The notes below the pieces were generated by a model. It was given only the letters and a program-made list of their open reading frames with translations, was not told where the DNA came from and did not search any database. 64,000 bases of DNA. Origin: Lachnospiraceae bacterium. GTDB taxonomy: Bacteria > Bacillota > Clostridia > Lachnospirales > Lachnospiraceae. The stretch is taken from positions 1-64,000 of the forward strand of contig JAFRKV010000056.1 of NCBI GenBank assembly GCA_017431515.1, written 5' to 3'. The position numbers were made by a program, and so were the translations under genes. This document shows positions 19,155-27,264 of the stretch, piece after piece. Within the stretch, counting starts at the first letter, position 1, and the number at the start of each line of letters is the position of its first letter.

Positions 19155-20880
19155 AACAGGCAATATACTGGCAAAAAAATACAGGCAGTATCTGGTTCCG
19201 TCCATCCTGACTTCACTGGCGCTGGCATTGAATGAATTTGTGGACTGCATGCTGGTATCCAATCTTTTGGACAGCGATGCCCTTGCCATCGCGAATCTGG
19301 GGTGTCCTGTCATCCTGATCATAGCCTCCTGTTATGTCCTGCTCGGCAGCGGCGGCGCGACTCTGTACGCCATCCACCTCGGGAAATGGGAAAAGGAAAA
19401 GGCGGGAAAGATCTTTACGATCTCCATGATCATGGCCGTGATCCTCGGTCTGGCGATCCTTTTGATCTGTTCCGTGTTCAAAAGCGGCATCACATCCGTT
19501 CTCTGTGTGGACGAAATGCTGCGGCCGGCCTTTACTTCTTATTATCAGATCCTGCTGCTGACAGCGCCGATCCTGGTGCTGATGCTGACCTTTCTTTGCT
19601 ACCTTCCGCCCAGCGGCGCACCGGTGATCGCAACCACAGTCAATATCGTCGCAAACGGGCTGAATCTGGTTATGGACATTATCTATATCCGTGTGTTCGG
19701 CATGGGCGTGGAAGGCGCTGCCTGGGCGACCATCACAGGATATCTGATCGGCGCGGTGGTGATGGCCATCCTGATCAAAAAGAAAAACGTGGAGATCGTG
19801 CATCATCGGGTCAGCGCAGGAGACTTTTATTTTGCTCCCATGATCTGTACTCAGGGTGCTGCCACGGCTTTCCTGCAGATCTGCTATGCAATCAAATATG
19901 CCTACAGCAATAATATTGCGGCGATCGAAGGCGGAAGAGTCGGAGTGGTGGCGTTTTCACTGTGTCTGCAGTCATTCTCCATTGCATCGGTCTTTTTGCT
20001 CGGAGTAGCGGATGCCGCCCAGCCGTTTCTGGCGATGCTCTCGGGTCAGAAGGATTATAAAGGGGAACGGGCGGTGCTGATCCGGTCCTTCCGTCTCCAG
20101 TTTTTGTTTGCGGCGGCGCTGATCGCCCTGTTTCTGCTGTTTCCTCAGGGGATGACGATGCTGTATGGCCTGAAGGATCCGGAAACGATCCGGATGGGAA
20201 TGAGGGGGATCCGGCTTTTTTGCCTGACTTATCTCACCAGAGGCGTAGCGATTCAGTTTATGCGGTTCTTCCAGGTGGAGCAGCGAAAGGGATATGCCTT
20301 TTTTATCAGTATGATGGACGGGTTGTTTGTGATTCCGATCGGATTTTTGCTGTCGCGCACGATCGGATTGGACGGCGTCTTTATCTCCTATCCGATCGCG
20401 GCGGCGGTGATGCTGCTTTTGATCCTGCTTATCAACACCGGCATTTACGCCTCCCATCGGGAGGAATACACGGGCATCATGCTGGTGCGCAAGGATGCGG
20501 GGGATACCGCTGTTTTGAACCTCTCCATTACGGATGATGATGTCCAGATCTCCGCGGCCAGCGAGCAGATGATCGATTTCTGCGCGGAGCATGGCATTGC
20601 CCGCAAGATCGCCATGAAGGTCGGGCTGATGTGCGAGGAGATGGCGGTCTATACCCACCATCACCGCAAGGAACGTGGCGATATTGACTTTTTGCTCCGC
20701 ATCAAGGAAGATATTATCACCATGAATTTCCGCAGCATCGGAGAGCCCTTTAACCCGACGAGCCAGGAGGATGACGACATGGCGGAAAACTTTTTGATGT
20801 TAAATTCCTTGCCTCACGATCTCTCTTATGATTATATTATGGGGATGAATAATACGCAGATTACAATGGAACGAGGATAA
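19147..20880 (+). CDS. MATE-family exporter fused to a degenerate RsbW-like ATPase domain
   Basis: A 577-residue membrane protein. Residues 1-445 form a MATE-type fold with about 12 membrane helices (KKYRQYLVPSILTSLALALN, PSGAPVIATTVNIVANGLNL, GVEGAAWATITGYLIGAV). From about residue 455 a soluble domain resembles the HATPase of anti-sigma kinases (AASEQMIDFCAEHGI, KVGLMCEEMAVYTHHH, MNFRSIGEPFNP). The N-box Asn (ExxxN) is replaced (EEMAV) and the Asp of the DxG box is Arg (FRSIG), so ATP binding is doubtful. The start is TTG 19147, preceded by AAAGGAG and overlapping the previous stop by 8 bases. It probably exports a small molecule, with the tail acting as a docking or control module. Confidence 0.8.
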   Translation: MHKTGNILAKKYRQYLVPSILTSLALALNEFVDCMLVSNLLDSDALAIANLGCPVILIIASCYVLLGSGGATLYAIHLGKWEKEKAGKIFTISMIMAVILGLAILLICSVFKSGITSVLCVDEMLRPAFTSYYQILLLTAPILVLMLTFLCYLPPSGAPVIATTVNIVANGLNLVMDIIYIRVFGMGVEGAAWATITGYLIGAVVMAILIKKKNVEIVHHRVSAGDFYFAPMICTQGAATAFLQICYAIKYAYSNNIAAIEGGRVGVVAFSLCLQSFSIASVFLLGVADAAQPFLAMLSGQKDYKGERAVLIRSFRLQFLFAAALIALFLLFPQGMTMLYGLKDPETIRMGMRGIRLFCLTYLTRGVAIQFMRFFQVEQRKGYAFFISMMDGLFVIPIGFLLSRTIGLDGVFISYPIAAAVMLLLILLINTGIYASHREEYTGIMLVRKDAGDTAVLNLSITDDDVQISAASEQMIDFCAEHGIARKIAMKVGLMCEEMAVYTHHHRKERGDIDFLLRIKEDIITMNFRSIGEPFNPTSQEDDDMAENFLMLNSLPHDLSYDYIMGMNNTQITMERG

Positions 20881-20883
20881 CCG

Positions 20884-22212
20884 ATGAAAAAACTGGCTTT
20901 TTTCTGTTCCGGCGGCATGGGTCCGGAATGCCCGTATACAGCGGAGATGACTTATCTTCCACGGAGAGCGTCGGATTGGGACGCCTGCGTGACGGATGAT
21001 CTGGAGATTACGTTTTATGTGATCCTGCCTGGGACGCATGTGGTGGACGCCCTGGCCGGAAAGCTGACCGATACGCCGGAAAAGGTGCGTTATGTCCCGC
21101 TTTCCCTTGAAAGCAGCGTGGATGAGATCGCGGATCTGATCGCGGAATATCAGCCGGATGTGGCGGTGGCGCTCAGTGTGCCGGAGGTGCCCTATGACTG
21201 GGATCAGGTCAGAGATGCGATCATCGCGCAGAAGCTGAAGGAGCGGGGGATCCGGACGATTTCACACACTCCGGATACCGCAATGCTTGCCTTTGAAAAA
21301 TTCAGCATGAATGAGCTGCTTTCCAGAAACGGATTTCATGTTGCGAAGCATTTTCTGGTCAACGCGAATCTTTATTTTGCGCAGCAGGATCCGGGAGTTC
21401 TGAAGAACCTGTACCGGGAGTATGTCTCTTTTACGCTTTCCAAATTCCGTTTTCCGGTGGTGATCAAGCCGGACTGCAGCGCCGGGTCGGTGGGGGTTTC
21501 CGTGGCAAAGACGCTGGAAGAGGCGGAAAAGATCCTTGCCGGTGGCGATCCTCATGTGGATGTGATCGTGGAGGAATGGATCAAAGGCGATAATTTCGGC
21601 GTGGAGATTTACGGCGCCCCCGGGAAATATCTGGTGACGCCTGCAATCATGTTTTCCGCTTCGGAAGAGGGCGTGACGGATCCCTTTGCCAGTGTGAAGT
21701 TCGGTCCCGTATTGGATGAAAAATATGAGATAGAGGCATTGGATCGCGAGATGCATCGTCTTGCGGAGCTGCTGCAGCTGGAAGGCGCCGCGGAGATTGA
21801 TCTCATGTTTTCCGAGGGAAAATGGTATATCATCGAGGTGAATCCCAGATATTCGCTTCTGACGCTGATGCCGGCATCCATGCGGGGAAAGAGTGTTTTT
21901 GCTCCCTATGTGGAGACGGCGCTGGGCGAAATCCCTGCCATGGACAGGACGCATCTGAAGCAGGTGGTGGATTTCAAGGCGCAGATGCTGTCGGATGAGC
22001 GGATGCAGCAGTTAAAAGACAGCTATCCCTTTATTACGTATATCATGCGGTTCCGTCTGGCGGTGACGAAGACGGAGGAGGTCGGTTACTGCGAGTTCGT
22101 TGTGATCGGAGACACCAAAGAGGAACTCATGAAACATATTGACCTGTTAAAGAAAAACGAACCGGATCTGATGGGTGATTTGACATACCAGAATCTCGTG
22201 AGCATGTTGTAA
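20884..22212 (+). CDS. ATP-grasp ligase, substrate unknown
   Basis: A 442-residue protein with an ATP-grasp core. The N-terminal about 120 residues form a Rossmann-like pre-domain (KLAFFCSGGMGPECPY, PGTHVVDALAGKL). FPVVIKPDCSAGSVGVSVAKT near residue 190 is the ATP-binding loop. VIVEEWIKGDNFGVEIYG follows, and IDLMFSEGKWYIIEVNPRYSL near 300 carries the metal-binding Glu and Asn. Such enzymes activate a carboxylate as acyl-phosphate and couple it to an amine or thiol, as in D-Ala-D-Ala ligase or carbamoyl-phosphate synthase. The substrate is not predictable. It begins 3 bases after the MATE stop. With a phosphopantetheinyl transferase and an exporter, a small peptide-like product is plausible. 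Confidence 0.82.
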   Translation: MKKLAFFCSGGMGPECPYTAEMTYLPRRASDWDACVTDDLEITFYVILPGTHVVDALAGKLTDTPEKVRYVPLSLESSVDEIADLIAEYQPDVAVALSVPEVPYDWDQVRDAIIAQKLKERGIRTISHTPDTAMLAFEKFSMNELLSRNGFHVAKHFLVNANLYFAQQDPGVLKNLYREYVSFTLSKFRFPVVIKPDCSAGSVGVSVAKTLEEAEKILAGGDPHVDVIVEEWIKGDNFGVEIYGAPGKYLVTPAIMFSASEEGVTDPFASVKFGPVLDEKYEIEALDREMHRLAELLQLEGAAEIDLMFSEGKWYIIEVNPRYSLLTLMPASMRGKSVFAPYVETALGEIPAMDRTHLKQVVDFKAQMLSDERMQQLKDSYPFITYIMRFRLAVTKTEEVGYCEFVVIGDTKEELMKHIDLLKKNEPDLMGDLTYQNLVSML

Positions 22213-22224
22213 GCGGAGGCATTT

Positions 22225-24231
22225 ATGGAAACAAAAAAAAGAGTATCAATCCAGAGAAGAATCTTTCGGATGGTGATGATTATCGTCACGGCGTCGCTGC
22301 TGATCACCAGTATCGTCGGGATCGTCAGCATGCTGATGATCCGGAACATCAGCTCAAACGCGCTGAAAGATATGACAGAGGACAGCATCCTGCAGACGGC
22401 CACCGGAAAGTCGGAGCTGGCGGATACGGAGCTCGGAAAGTATGAGGAATACATCAACGAGTTTGCGGTATTTTTACACGAGCTGTATGAACATCCCGAA
22501 GATTACGTGGAAAAGGAAGTGCCGCCGCTGGATGCCAGGAATGCCGGAGTGCTGACCATGCAGCGTGTGCCGGCCAGCGAGGATGTGGATCAGAGCGTGA
22601 TCGATGAGGAAGCGCTGCTGCTTTCCAATATCGAGCAGATCCTGTATCCGGTGATGTCGGATGAAAACAGCGTGATCGCAGCGGTTTATCTCGGCACAGA
22701 GAAAGGCCAGATCCTCTGCTATGATACGCAGTCGGATATCAAGCCGGGCACACCCTACAACTATTTTGAATCAACCTGGTATCAAAAGGCGAAAGAGGAG
22801 CAGCAGGCCTGCTTTACGGATGTTTATCTGGATTCCTTCGGCAGAGGGCTGACAATCACCTGCATGGCGCCCTTCTATGATGAAAACAACACATTTGCCG
22901 GCGTTGTCGGCATGGATATCGTGATCGCCGATCTTTATAAGGCTGTGGTGGAGATGAATCTCCCGGAAGGCTCCTATGCAATGCTGGTGGATAATGCCGG
23001 CAACGAGATCTCCGTGGACGGAACGGAAAAGGCTCTCGCGGAAGACGCCGGGATGGATCAGGCGACGCTGGACAAGATCATGTCAAAGGAAACAGGCGTC
23101 TCCCTCACCGGGCAGGGTGTCTATTACGGATATTCTCCGGTAGAGACCACCGATTGGATGTATTGCATTGAACTGCCGGAAGCTGTGGTGATGCAGCCGG
23201 TGAACTACATCATCCGCTTTATCCAGACGTCCATTCTGATCTTTGTCGTTGTGTTTGTGCTGGTGGCGCTGACTGCGTTCTTCGTGGTGCGGGGCTTCAC
23301 CAAGAAACTGACAGATCCCATTCTGGCTCTTGGGAAGGACGCTGCCGAGATCAGCGGCGGCAATCTCGACCATCGCGCGGAAGTGGTTTCCAATGACGAG
23401 GTGGGAGATCTGGCGAAGAGCTTCAATGATATGGCGGGCTCCCTGAAGCAGTATATCGAGGATCTGACGGCAGTCACCGCGGAAAAAGAGCGGATCGGCG
23501 CCGAACTGAATGTGGCCACCAAGATTCAGGCGGATATGCTGCCCAGCATTTTCCCGGCGTTTCCGGAAAGAAAAGATCTCGATATCTACGCCTCCATGGA
23601 TCCCGCAAAAGAGGTCGGCGGCGACTTTTACGATATGTTTATGGTGGATGAGGGTCATCTGGCTGTGGTGATTGCGGACGTTTCCGGGAAAGGTGTGCCG
23701 GCGGCGCTCTTCATGGTCATCGCCAAGACCCTGTTGAAGAACCATCTGCAGGCGAAGGAATCCGTGGAAGAAGTATTGATCAACACCAACAAACAGCTTT
23801 CCGAAAACAACGACGAGATGCTGTTTGTTACGGCCTGGGTTGCGGTCATCGATCTTGCCACCGGCTACATCGAATACAGTGATGCGGGACACGAAGTGGC
23901 GCTTGTGATCCATGCGGATGGCACCGTGGAAGAGATCCGGCCACAGAAAAAGAAGCCGCCGCTTGCAACCATGGACGGCATCCAGTACCGCAAGGATACC
24001 TTTACGCTGGAAAAAGGTGATAAGCTCTTTATCTATACGGACGGCGTTCCGGAGGCGACCAATGCAGACGGAGAACTTTACGGCATGAAGCGTCTGGAAG
24101 AAATTCTTGCAAAGAATATCGAGACAAAACCGGATCAGATCCTGGTGTCTGTCCGCGAGGACGTGGACCGCTTTGTGGGCGAAGCACCGCAGTTTGACGA
24201 CCTGACCATGCTGGCATTTATGAGAGTGTAG
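22225..24231 (+). CDS. Membrane-bound SpoIIE-type PP2C phosphatase with Cache sensor and HAMP
   Basis: A 668-residue signalling protein. TM1 is at about 12-35 and an extracellular Cache-like sensor at about 40-325 (GMDIVIADLYKAVVEMNLPEGSY). TM2 is at about 330-352, HAMP at about 353-405 (KKLTDPILALGKDAAEIS), then a short coiled coil (AELNVATKIQADMLP) and a C-terminal SpoIIE/RsbU phosphatase to about 665 (VGGDFYDMF, VVIADVSGKGVPAALFM, IEYSDAGHE, FIYTDGVPEATN, FDDLTMLAF). It is expected to dephosphorylate a Ser or Thr on a STAS partner. No STAS protein is encoded nearby. It ends the operon containing the MATE/RsbW-like fusion, so the two may be functionally linked. SD GCGGAGG before ATG 22225. 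Confidence 0.88.
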   Translation: METKKRVSIQRRIFRMVMIIVTASLLITSIVGIVSMLMIRNISSNALKDMTEDSILQTATGKSELADTELGKYEEYINEFAVFLHELYEHPEDYVEKEVPPLDARNAGVLTMQRVPASEDVDQSVIDEEALLLSNIEQILYPVMSDENSVIAAVYLGTEKGQILCYDTQSDIKPGTPYNYFESTWYQKAKEEQQACFTDVYLDSFGRGLTITCMAPFYDENNTFAGVVGMDIVIADLYKAVVEMNLPEGSYAMLVDNAGNEISVDGTEKALAEDAGMDQATLDKIMSKETGVSLTGQGVYYGYSPVETTDWMYCIELPEAVVMQPVNYIIRFIQTSILIFVVVFVLVALTAFFVVRGFTKKLTDPILALGKDAAEISGGNLDHRAEVVSNDEVGDLAKSFNDMAGSLKQYIEDLTAVTAEKERIGAELNVATKIQADMLPSIFPAFPERKDLDIYASMDPAKEVGGDFYDMFMVDEGHLAVVIADVSGKGVPAALFMVIAKTLLKNHLQAKESVEEVLINTNKQLSENNDEMLFVTAWVAVIDLATGYIEYSDAGHEVALVIHADGTVEEIRPQKKKPPLATMDGIQYRKDTFTLEKGDKLFIYTDGVPEATNADGELYGMKRLEEILAKNIETKPDQILVSVREDVDRFVGEAPQFDDLTMLAFMRV

Positions 24232-24252
24232 GATTGTATTTCATTTTACCCC

Positions 24253-24280
24253 TTGACGAATAGCCGAAAACCCTTAGAAT
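24253..24280 (+). promoter_or_regulatory. Promoter of the first HU gene
   Basis: TTGACG (24253-24258), a 16-bp spacer, TAGAAT (24275-24280), then about 43 bases to the start codon. A standard vegetative promoter. Confidence 0.6.
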
Positions 24281-24322
24281 TGTATGTATCAGAATTATTT
24301 TGATGAAAAAGGAGGATTTATC

Positions 24323-24601
24323 ATGAACAAAACTGAACTTGTTGCGGCAATCGCAAAAGAGGCAAAGCTTTCCAAGAAGGACGCAGAGGCTGCTGTTAAT
24401 GCATTCACCGCTACCGTTGGAAAGGCACTGAAGAAGAAAGATAAGGTACAGCTTGTCGGTTTCGGTACTTTCGAGACCAGAAAGCGCGCAGCTCGCACCG
24501 GCCGCAATCCGCAGACCGGCAAAGAGATCAAGATTGCAGCAGCTACGGTTCCGGCATTCAAGGCTGGCAAGGCTCTGAAGGATCTTGTAAACAAGAAATA
24601 A
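24323..24601 (+). CDS. hup: DNA-binding protein HU (first copy)
   Basis: A 92-residue nucleoid protein that bends DNA as a dimer. [20 protein letters not shown], the conserved [25 protein letters not shown] arm (given here as two joined blocks, [10 protein letters not shown] and [10 protein letters not shown]) and the C-terminal [11 protein letters not shown] are typical. The ATG at 24323 follows AAAAAGGAGG; the in-frame ATG at 24284 lies on the promoter side and is not used. It is a single-gene unit between its own promoter and a strong terminator. A second HU, diverged in sequence, lies at 50270-50542. Confidence 0.95.
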   Translation: MNKTELVAAIAKEAKLSKKDAEAAVNAFTATVGKALKKKDKVQLVGFGTFETRKRAARTGRNPQTGKEIKIAAATVPAFKAGKALKDLVNKK

Positions 24602-24612
24602 TGCTTGTCATC

Positions 24613-24645
24613 AAAAAGCCGGGGATGTTTCATCCCCGGCTTTTT
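24613..24645. terminator. Bidirectional intrinsic terminator
   Basis: AAAAAGCCGGGGATG (24613-24627), loop TTT, CATCCCCGGCTTTTT (24631-24645): a perfect 15-bp stem with a T-run on both strands. It ends the HU transcript on the plus strand and the permease/small-protein transcript on the minus strand. Confidence 0.9.
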
Positions 24646-24800
24646 TTGTCTGCAATTTCGTGACCCTGTGAAACAGGCTTATCATCGCTCTGCGCTCCTT
24701 CTTCCTCAGACAGGAGAAACTCGGCAAAAATCCCTCTGACATCATCCTGCAGCGCTTCAGATTTCTTCATTTCATCCACAAATTCTTCTACCGTTTTCAC
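24630..24800 (-). CDS. Small 56-residue acidic protein, unknown
   Basis: This short frame starts at GTG 24800, inside the stop codon of the AI-2E permease gene (GTGA overlap), with AGGAGG a few bases upstream. That is classic translational coupling. The product begins with the helix-forming TVEEFVDEMKKSEALQDDVR and ends in a polar Asp/Ser/Lys-rich tail. Its stop codon falls at the terminator loop. The opening weakly recalls Nif11-type leader helices, but it is too short and lacks the rest of that family, so I assign no function. It might modulate the permease it is coupled to. Confidence 0.5.
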   Translation of the reverse strand: MKTVEEFVDEMKKSEALQDDVRGIFAEFLLSEEEGAQSDDKPVSQGHEIADKKSRG

Positions 24801-25927
24801 TTTTCTCCTCCTTCCGATAACCGTTTTTCTTTCTTCGTTTTCTTCTGCTCCAGATATGTCACCAGATCCTCCATCAGGAAGGAAACGATGGCCGCCACGG
24901 GAATCGCAAACAACATCCCCCAGACACCCATGATCCGTCCGCCGATGATGACGGAGGCAAAGACCAGAACCGGAGAAACCCCGAGAGCGCTGCCAAACAG
25001 CTTCGGCTTCAGGATGTAGCCGTCCACGGCATGGATGATCGCCATGACGATGAGGAAGACCAGTGCCTTCATCGGGTCGTTCAGCAGCAGGAAAAAGACG
25101 CCGATGGCGCTTCCGATGATCGGCCCGAAGGTCGGGATCAGGTTCATAATGGCCATTACCGATGAGATGAGCGCCACAAAAGGCATTTTGCCGATCAGCA
25201 TCAAAATGGCGCATGCCGTTCCGACGATCAGCGCATCCACCAGCTCTGCGATGATGTATCTTGTCAGGATCAAATGGGTGCGCTTCACGTTTCTGCTGAA
25301 ATTGGCGTATTTGTTTTCCGGGAGCGTAGCACAAAAGAACCGTTTTGTCGCTGCCAGGATCCGCGCCTTGTCCAGAAGAAAATAAATGGAAAGTACAAAG
25401 CCCATGGTGGTGGTCACGATCCGGTCCCCGGCGTCTTTGGAAATCTGAAGAAGCTGATTCGTATTATCACGCAGCCATTTCGGAATATTTTCGCTCAGAT
25501 CCCCAAGCCATACGTTCACCGGCGTAAAATCAACTCCCGTTGAGGAGGAAAGACGGGTGAAGAAATCTTCGATCGCCGCCTGATAGGTGCTGATACTGCC
25601 GATCATATCCCTGATGCTGTCCACAAGCTGCGGGATCACCATCAGGATCAAAAACAGCACGATGGCAAGAGCGACCAGAATCGAAAGGATGGTGGCAAGC
25701 ACATTTGACAGCTTCTCCGGAAGCTTCTTGAAGGGTTTGGTTTCGAGAAAATGAACCAGCGGATTCAGAATGTATGCAAAGAACGCCCCCAACACCACCG
25801 GAGCCAGGATCTTAAAAAGGATGCCGAGTCCGTAAAAGAGGGCGATCAGTCCCGCGATGGTACCGATGATAATCAGGGCGATGTATGCGCCAAACCGCGC
25901 TTTGTCTTTTTTGGATTTTTCTTTCAT
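24797..25927 (-). CDS. AI-2E family transporter / permease
   Basis: A 376-residue integral membrane protein of the AI-2E transporter family (YtvI, PerM, TqsA relatives) with about 8 membrane segments. Two come early (AYIALIIIGTIAGLIALFYG, and LGILFKILAPVVLGAFFAYI followed by LNPLVHFLE, the family signature). A helical extracytoplasmic stretch is at about 100-175, and the C-terminal helices include MPFVALISSVMAIMNLIPTF with FGPIIG and VLVFASVIIGGRIMG. Members export small molecules or act as Na+/H+ antiporters; the substrate here is unknown. It is divergent from the lysozyme-like gene and converges on HU across a shared terminator. A coupled small protein follows. Confidence 0.88.
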   Translation of the reverse strand: MKEKSKKDKARFGAYIALIIIGTIAGLIALFYGLGILFKILAPVVLGAFFAYILNPLVHFLETKPFKKLPEKLSNVLATILSILVALAIVLFLILMVIPQLVDSIRDMIGSISTYQAAIEDFFTRLSSSTGVDFTPVNVWLGDLSENIPKWLRDNTNQLLQISKDAGDRIVTTTMGFVLSIYFLLDKARILAATKRFFCATLPENKYANFSRNVKRTHLILTRYIIAELVDALIVGTACAILMLIGKMPFVALISSVMAIMNLIPTFGPIIGSAIGVFFLLLNDPMKALVFLIVMAIIHAVDGYILKPKLFGSALGVSPVLVFASVIIGGRIMGVWGMLFAIPVAAIVSFLMEDLVTYLEQKKTKKEKRLSEGGEK

Positions 25928-26081
25928 GGCTTGATACTACCTTACATGCCGCAAACAGCAGGTGCTTGCGGCTGTATTGAACAGTTGCAATGCAGTTGCA
26001 TCATGAACAGTCTACCACAGAAAGGCTGCGTTTCACAACATCTGGATTTCGGGCGGAAATCCATGATCTTACCACGATATC

Positions 26082-26109
26082 TTGCGTCAATGAAAAAAAC
26101 TGCTACACT
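26082..26109 (+). promoter_or_regulatory. Putative promoter of the lysozyme-like gene
   Basis: TTGCGT (26082-26087), a 16-bp spacer, TACACT (26104-26109). It would start transcription near 26116, almost at the ATG at 26117, so the mRNA could be leaderless if that start is right. Confidence 0.4.
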
Positions 26110-26116
26110 AGATAGT

Positions 26117-27262
26117 ATGAATCAGGACGATGATCGCAGGGAGCGGCAGCAGGAAGGGGAGTCTCCTGATCTTGCCACCCTGATCTACGACAAAAGAATG
26201 GCCGAATATCAACGGATGTTCAACCTGAGAAAGCAGCTTCAGGAGGAAAACGAGAAGCGGCTTGTTGAAGTGCGCAAAAAAAACGATGCGCGCCTCAAAG
26301 GGAAACATCGCAAAAAAAAGCGCCTGCAGCGCCATCGTGCCGCGGTTGACCGGAAACGGAAGGAGCGGAATGCGAGAGTGCAAGCGCTTTATGAAGAGGC
26401 GGCTGAGCGCGAAAGAAACCGCCTGCGGCGCCGCAAAGCCGACAAAAAGAAGCGGCTGATGAAAAAAAAGATCCTGATTCTGTGCGGCGGTGGCGGGATC
26501 CTTGTCTTTCTGTTTTTCTTATTCCAATTTTTGCTGCCGGGAACAGCCCTGAAAAAGCAGGAGATCATCGATGACACGCCTCTCGGGGAGCTGCTCGATG
26601 CGCAGATCTTTCCGGACAAGCCCTATGACACGTTAAACGGCATCTCCGAACAGCAGCTGCTCTATACCCTCCTGATGGATCACTTTGAAGGCAACAAGGC
26701 GGCAGTGCTGGGCGTCATGTGCAACCTGCAAGCGGAATCCAATTTTGAAGCAGCCAATCTCGAAGATTATAATAATGATCTTTGGGGGATTACCGATGTC
26801 GACTATACAGAGGAAGTCAACCGCAAAACCATCGATAAAAAAGACTTCCTGGAGTCGCGGCGCGTGGACACCACAAACGGCTATCTCAATGCAAACAATC
26901 TCTGGGTCAACCTGGACGGCGGATACGGTTATGCCCAGTACACCGCCTATGACAAAAAGGAATCATTTTATCAGTTTGCGGAACAATGGTTTGCGCCCGG
27001 CGGTCCCGGCGAAGCATTCCGTTTCAATATCGGTGATCCCAAGATGCAGGCGCAGTACATCATTCAGATCTTAAACAGCAGCGCCTATCACGAGATGAAC
27101 GATCTGATCGCACATGCAAAGGTGCCGGTGGACGCCTGTTATTACTGGCTTAAGATGTATGAGGAGCCTTATGACCCGTATTGCGACGGCTATTACACCC
27201 TCGCCTTTGATCGGGCGGAAGTGGCGGATGAAATCGAAGCAGCCTGCGGCACAGGAGTATAA
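26117..27262 (+). CDS. Membrane-anchored lysozyme-like protein (phage tail lysozyme domain)
   Basis: A 381-residue protein on the chosen start. Residues 1-117 are highly charged, Lys/Arg/Glu-rich and probably coiled coil, staying in the cytoplasm. One membrane helix (ILILCGGGGILVFLFFLFQF) spans about 118-140. The rest is outside and resembles the phage tail lysozyme family: SEQQLLYTLLMDHFEGNKAAVLGVM, then NLQAESNFEAANLE (putative catalytic Glu), GYGYAQYTAYDKKESF and QAQYIIQIL. It should cut or bind peptidoglycan. The start is uncertain: no SD precedes ATG 26117 or the in-frame ATG 26090. The binding-protein/permease gene follows 2 bases after its stop. Confidence 0.75.
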   Translation: MNQDDDRRERQQEGESPDLATLIYDKRMAEYQRMFNLRKQLQEENEKRLVEVRKKNDARLKGKHRKKKRLQRHRAAVDRKRKERNARVQALYEEAAERERNRLRRRKADKKKRLMKKKILILCGGGGILVFLFFLFQFLLPGTALKKQEIIDDTPLGELLDAQIFPDKPYDTLNGISEQQLLYTLLMDHFEGNKAAVLGVMCNLQAESNFEAANLEDYNNDLWGITDVDYTEEVNRKTIDKKDFLESRRVDTTNGYLNANNLWVNLDGGYGYAQYTAYDKKESFYQFAEQWFAPGGPGEAFRFNIGDPKMQAQYIIQILNSSAYHEMNDLIAHAKVPVDACYYWLKMYEEPYDPYCDGYYTLAFDRAEVADEIEAACGTGV

Positions 27263-27264
27263 GC

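Noticed and set aside
24630-24800. Reading the 56-residue protein as a Nif11-type RiPP precursor
   Set aside because: Only the first helix is loosely similar. There is no leader cleavage motif, no core peptide and no modifying enzyme nearby.
24801-25334. Upstream part of the minus-strand frame that ends at 24630
   Set aside because: It is out of frame within the AI-2E permease gene. Only the last 56 codons, after the GTG at 24800, have an SD and their own space.
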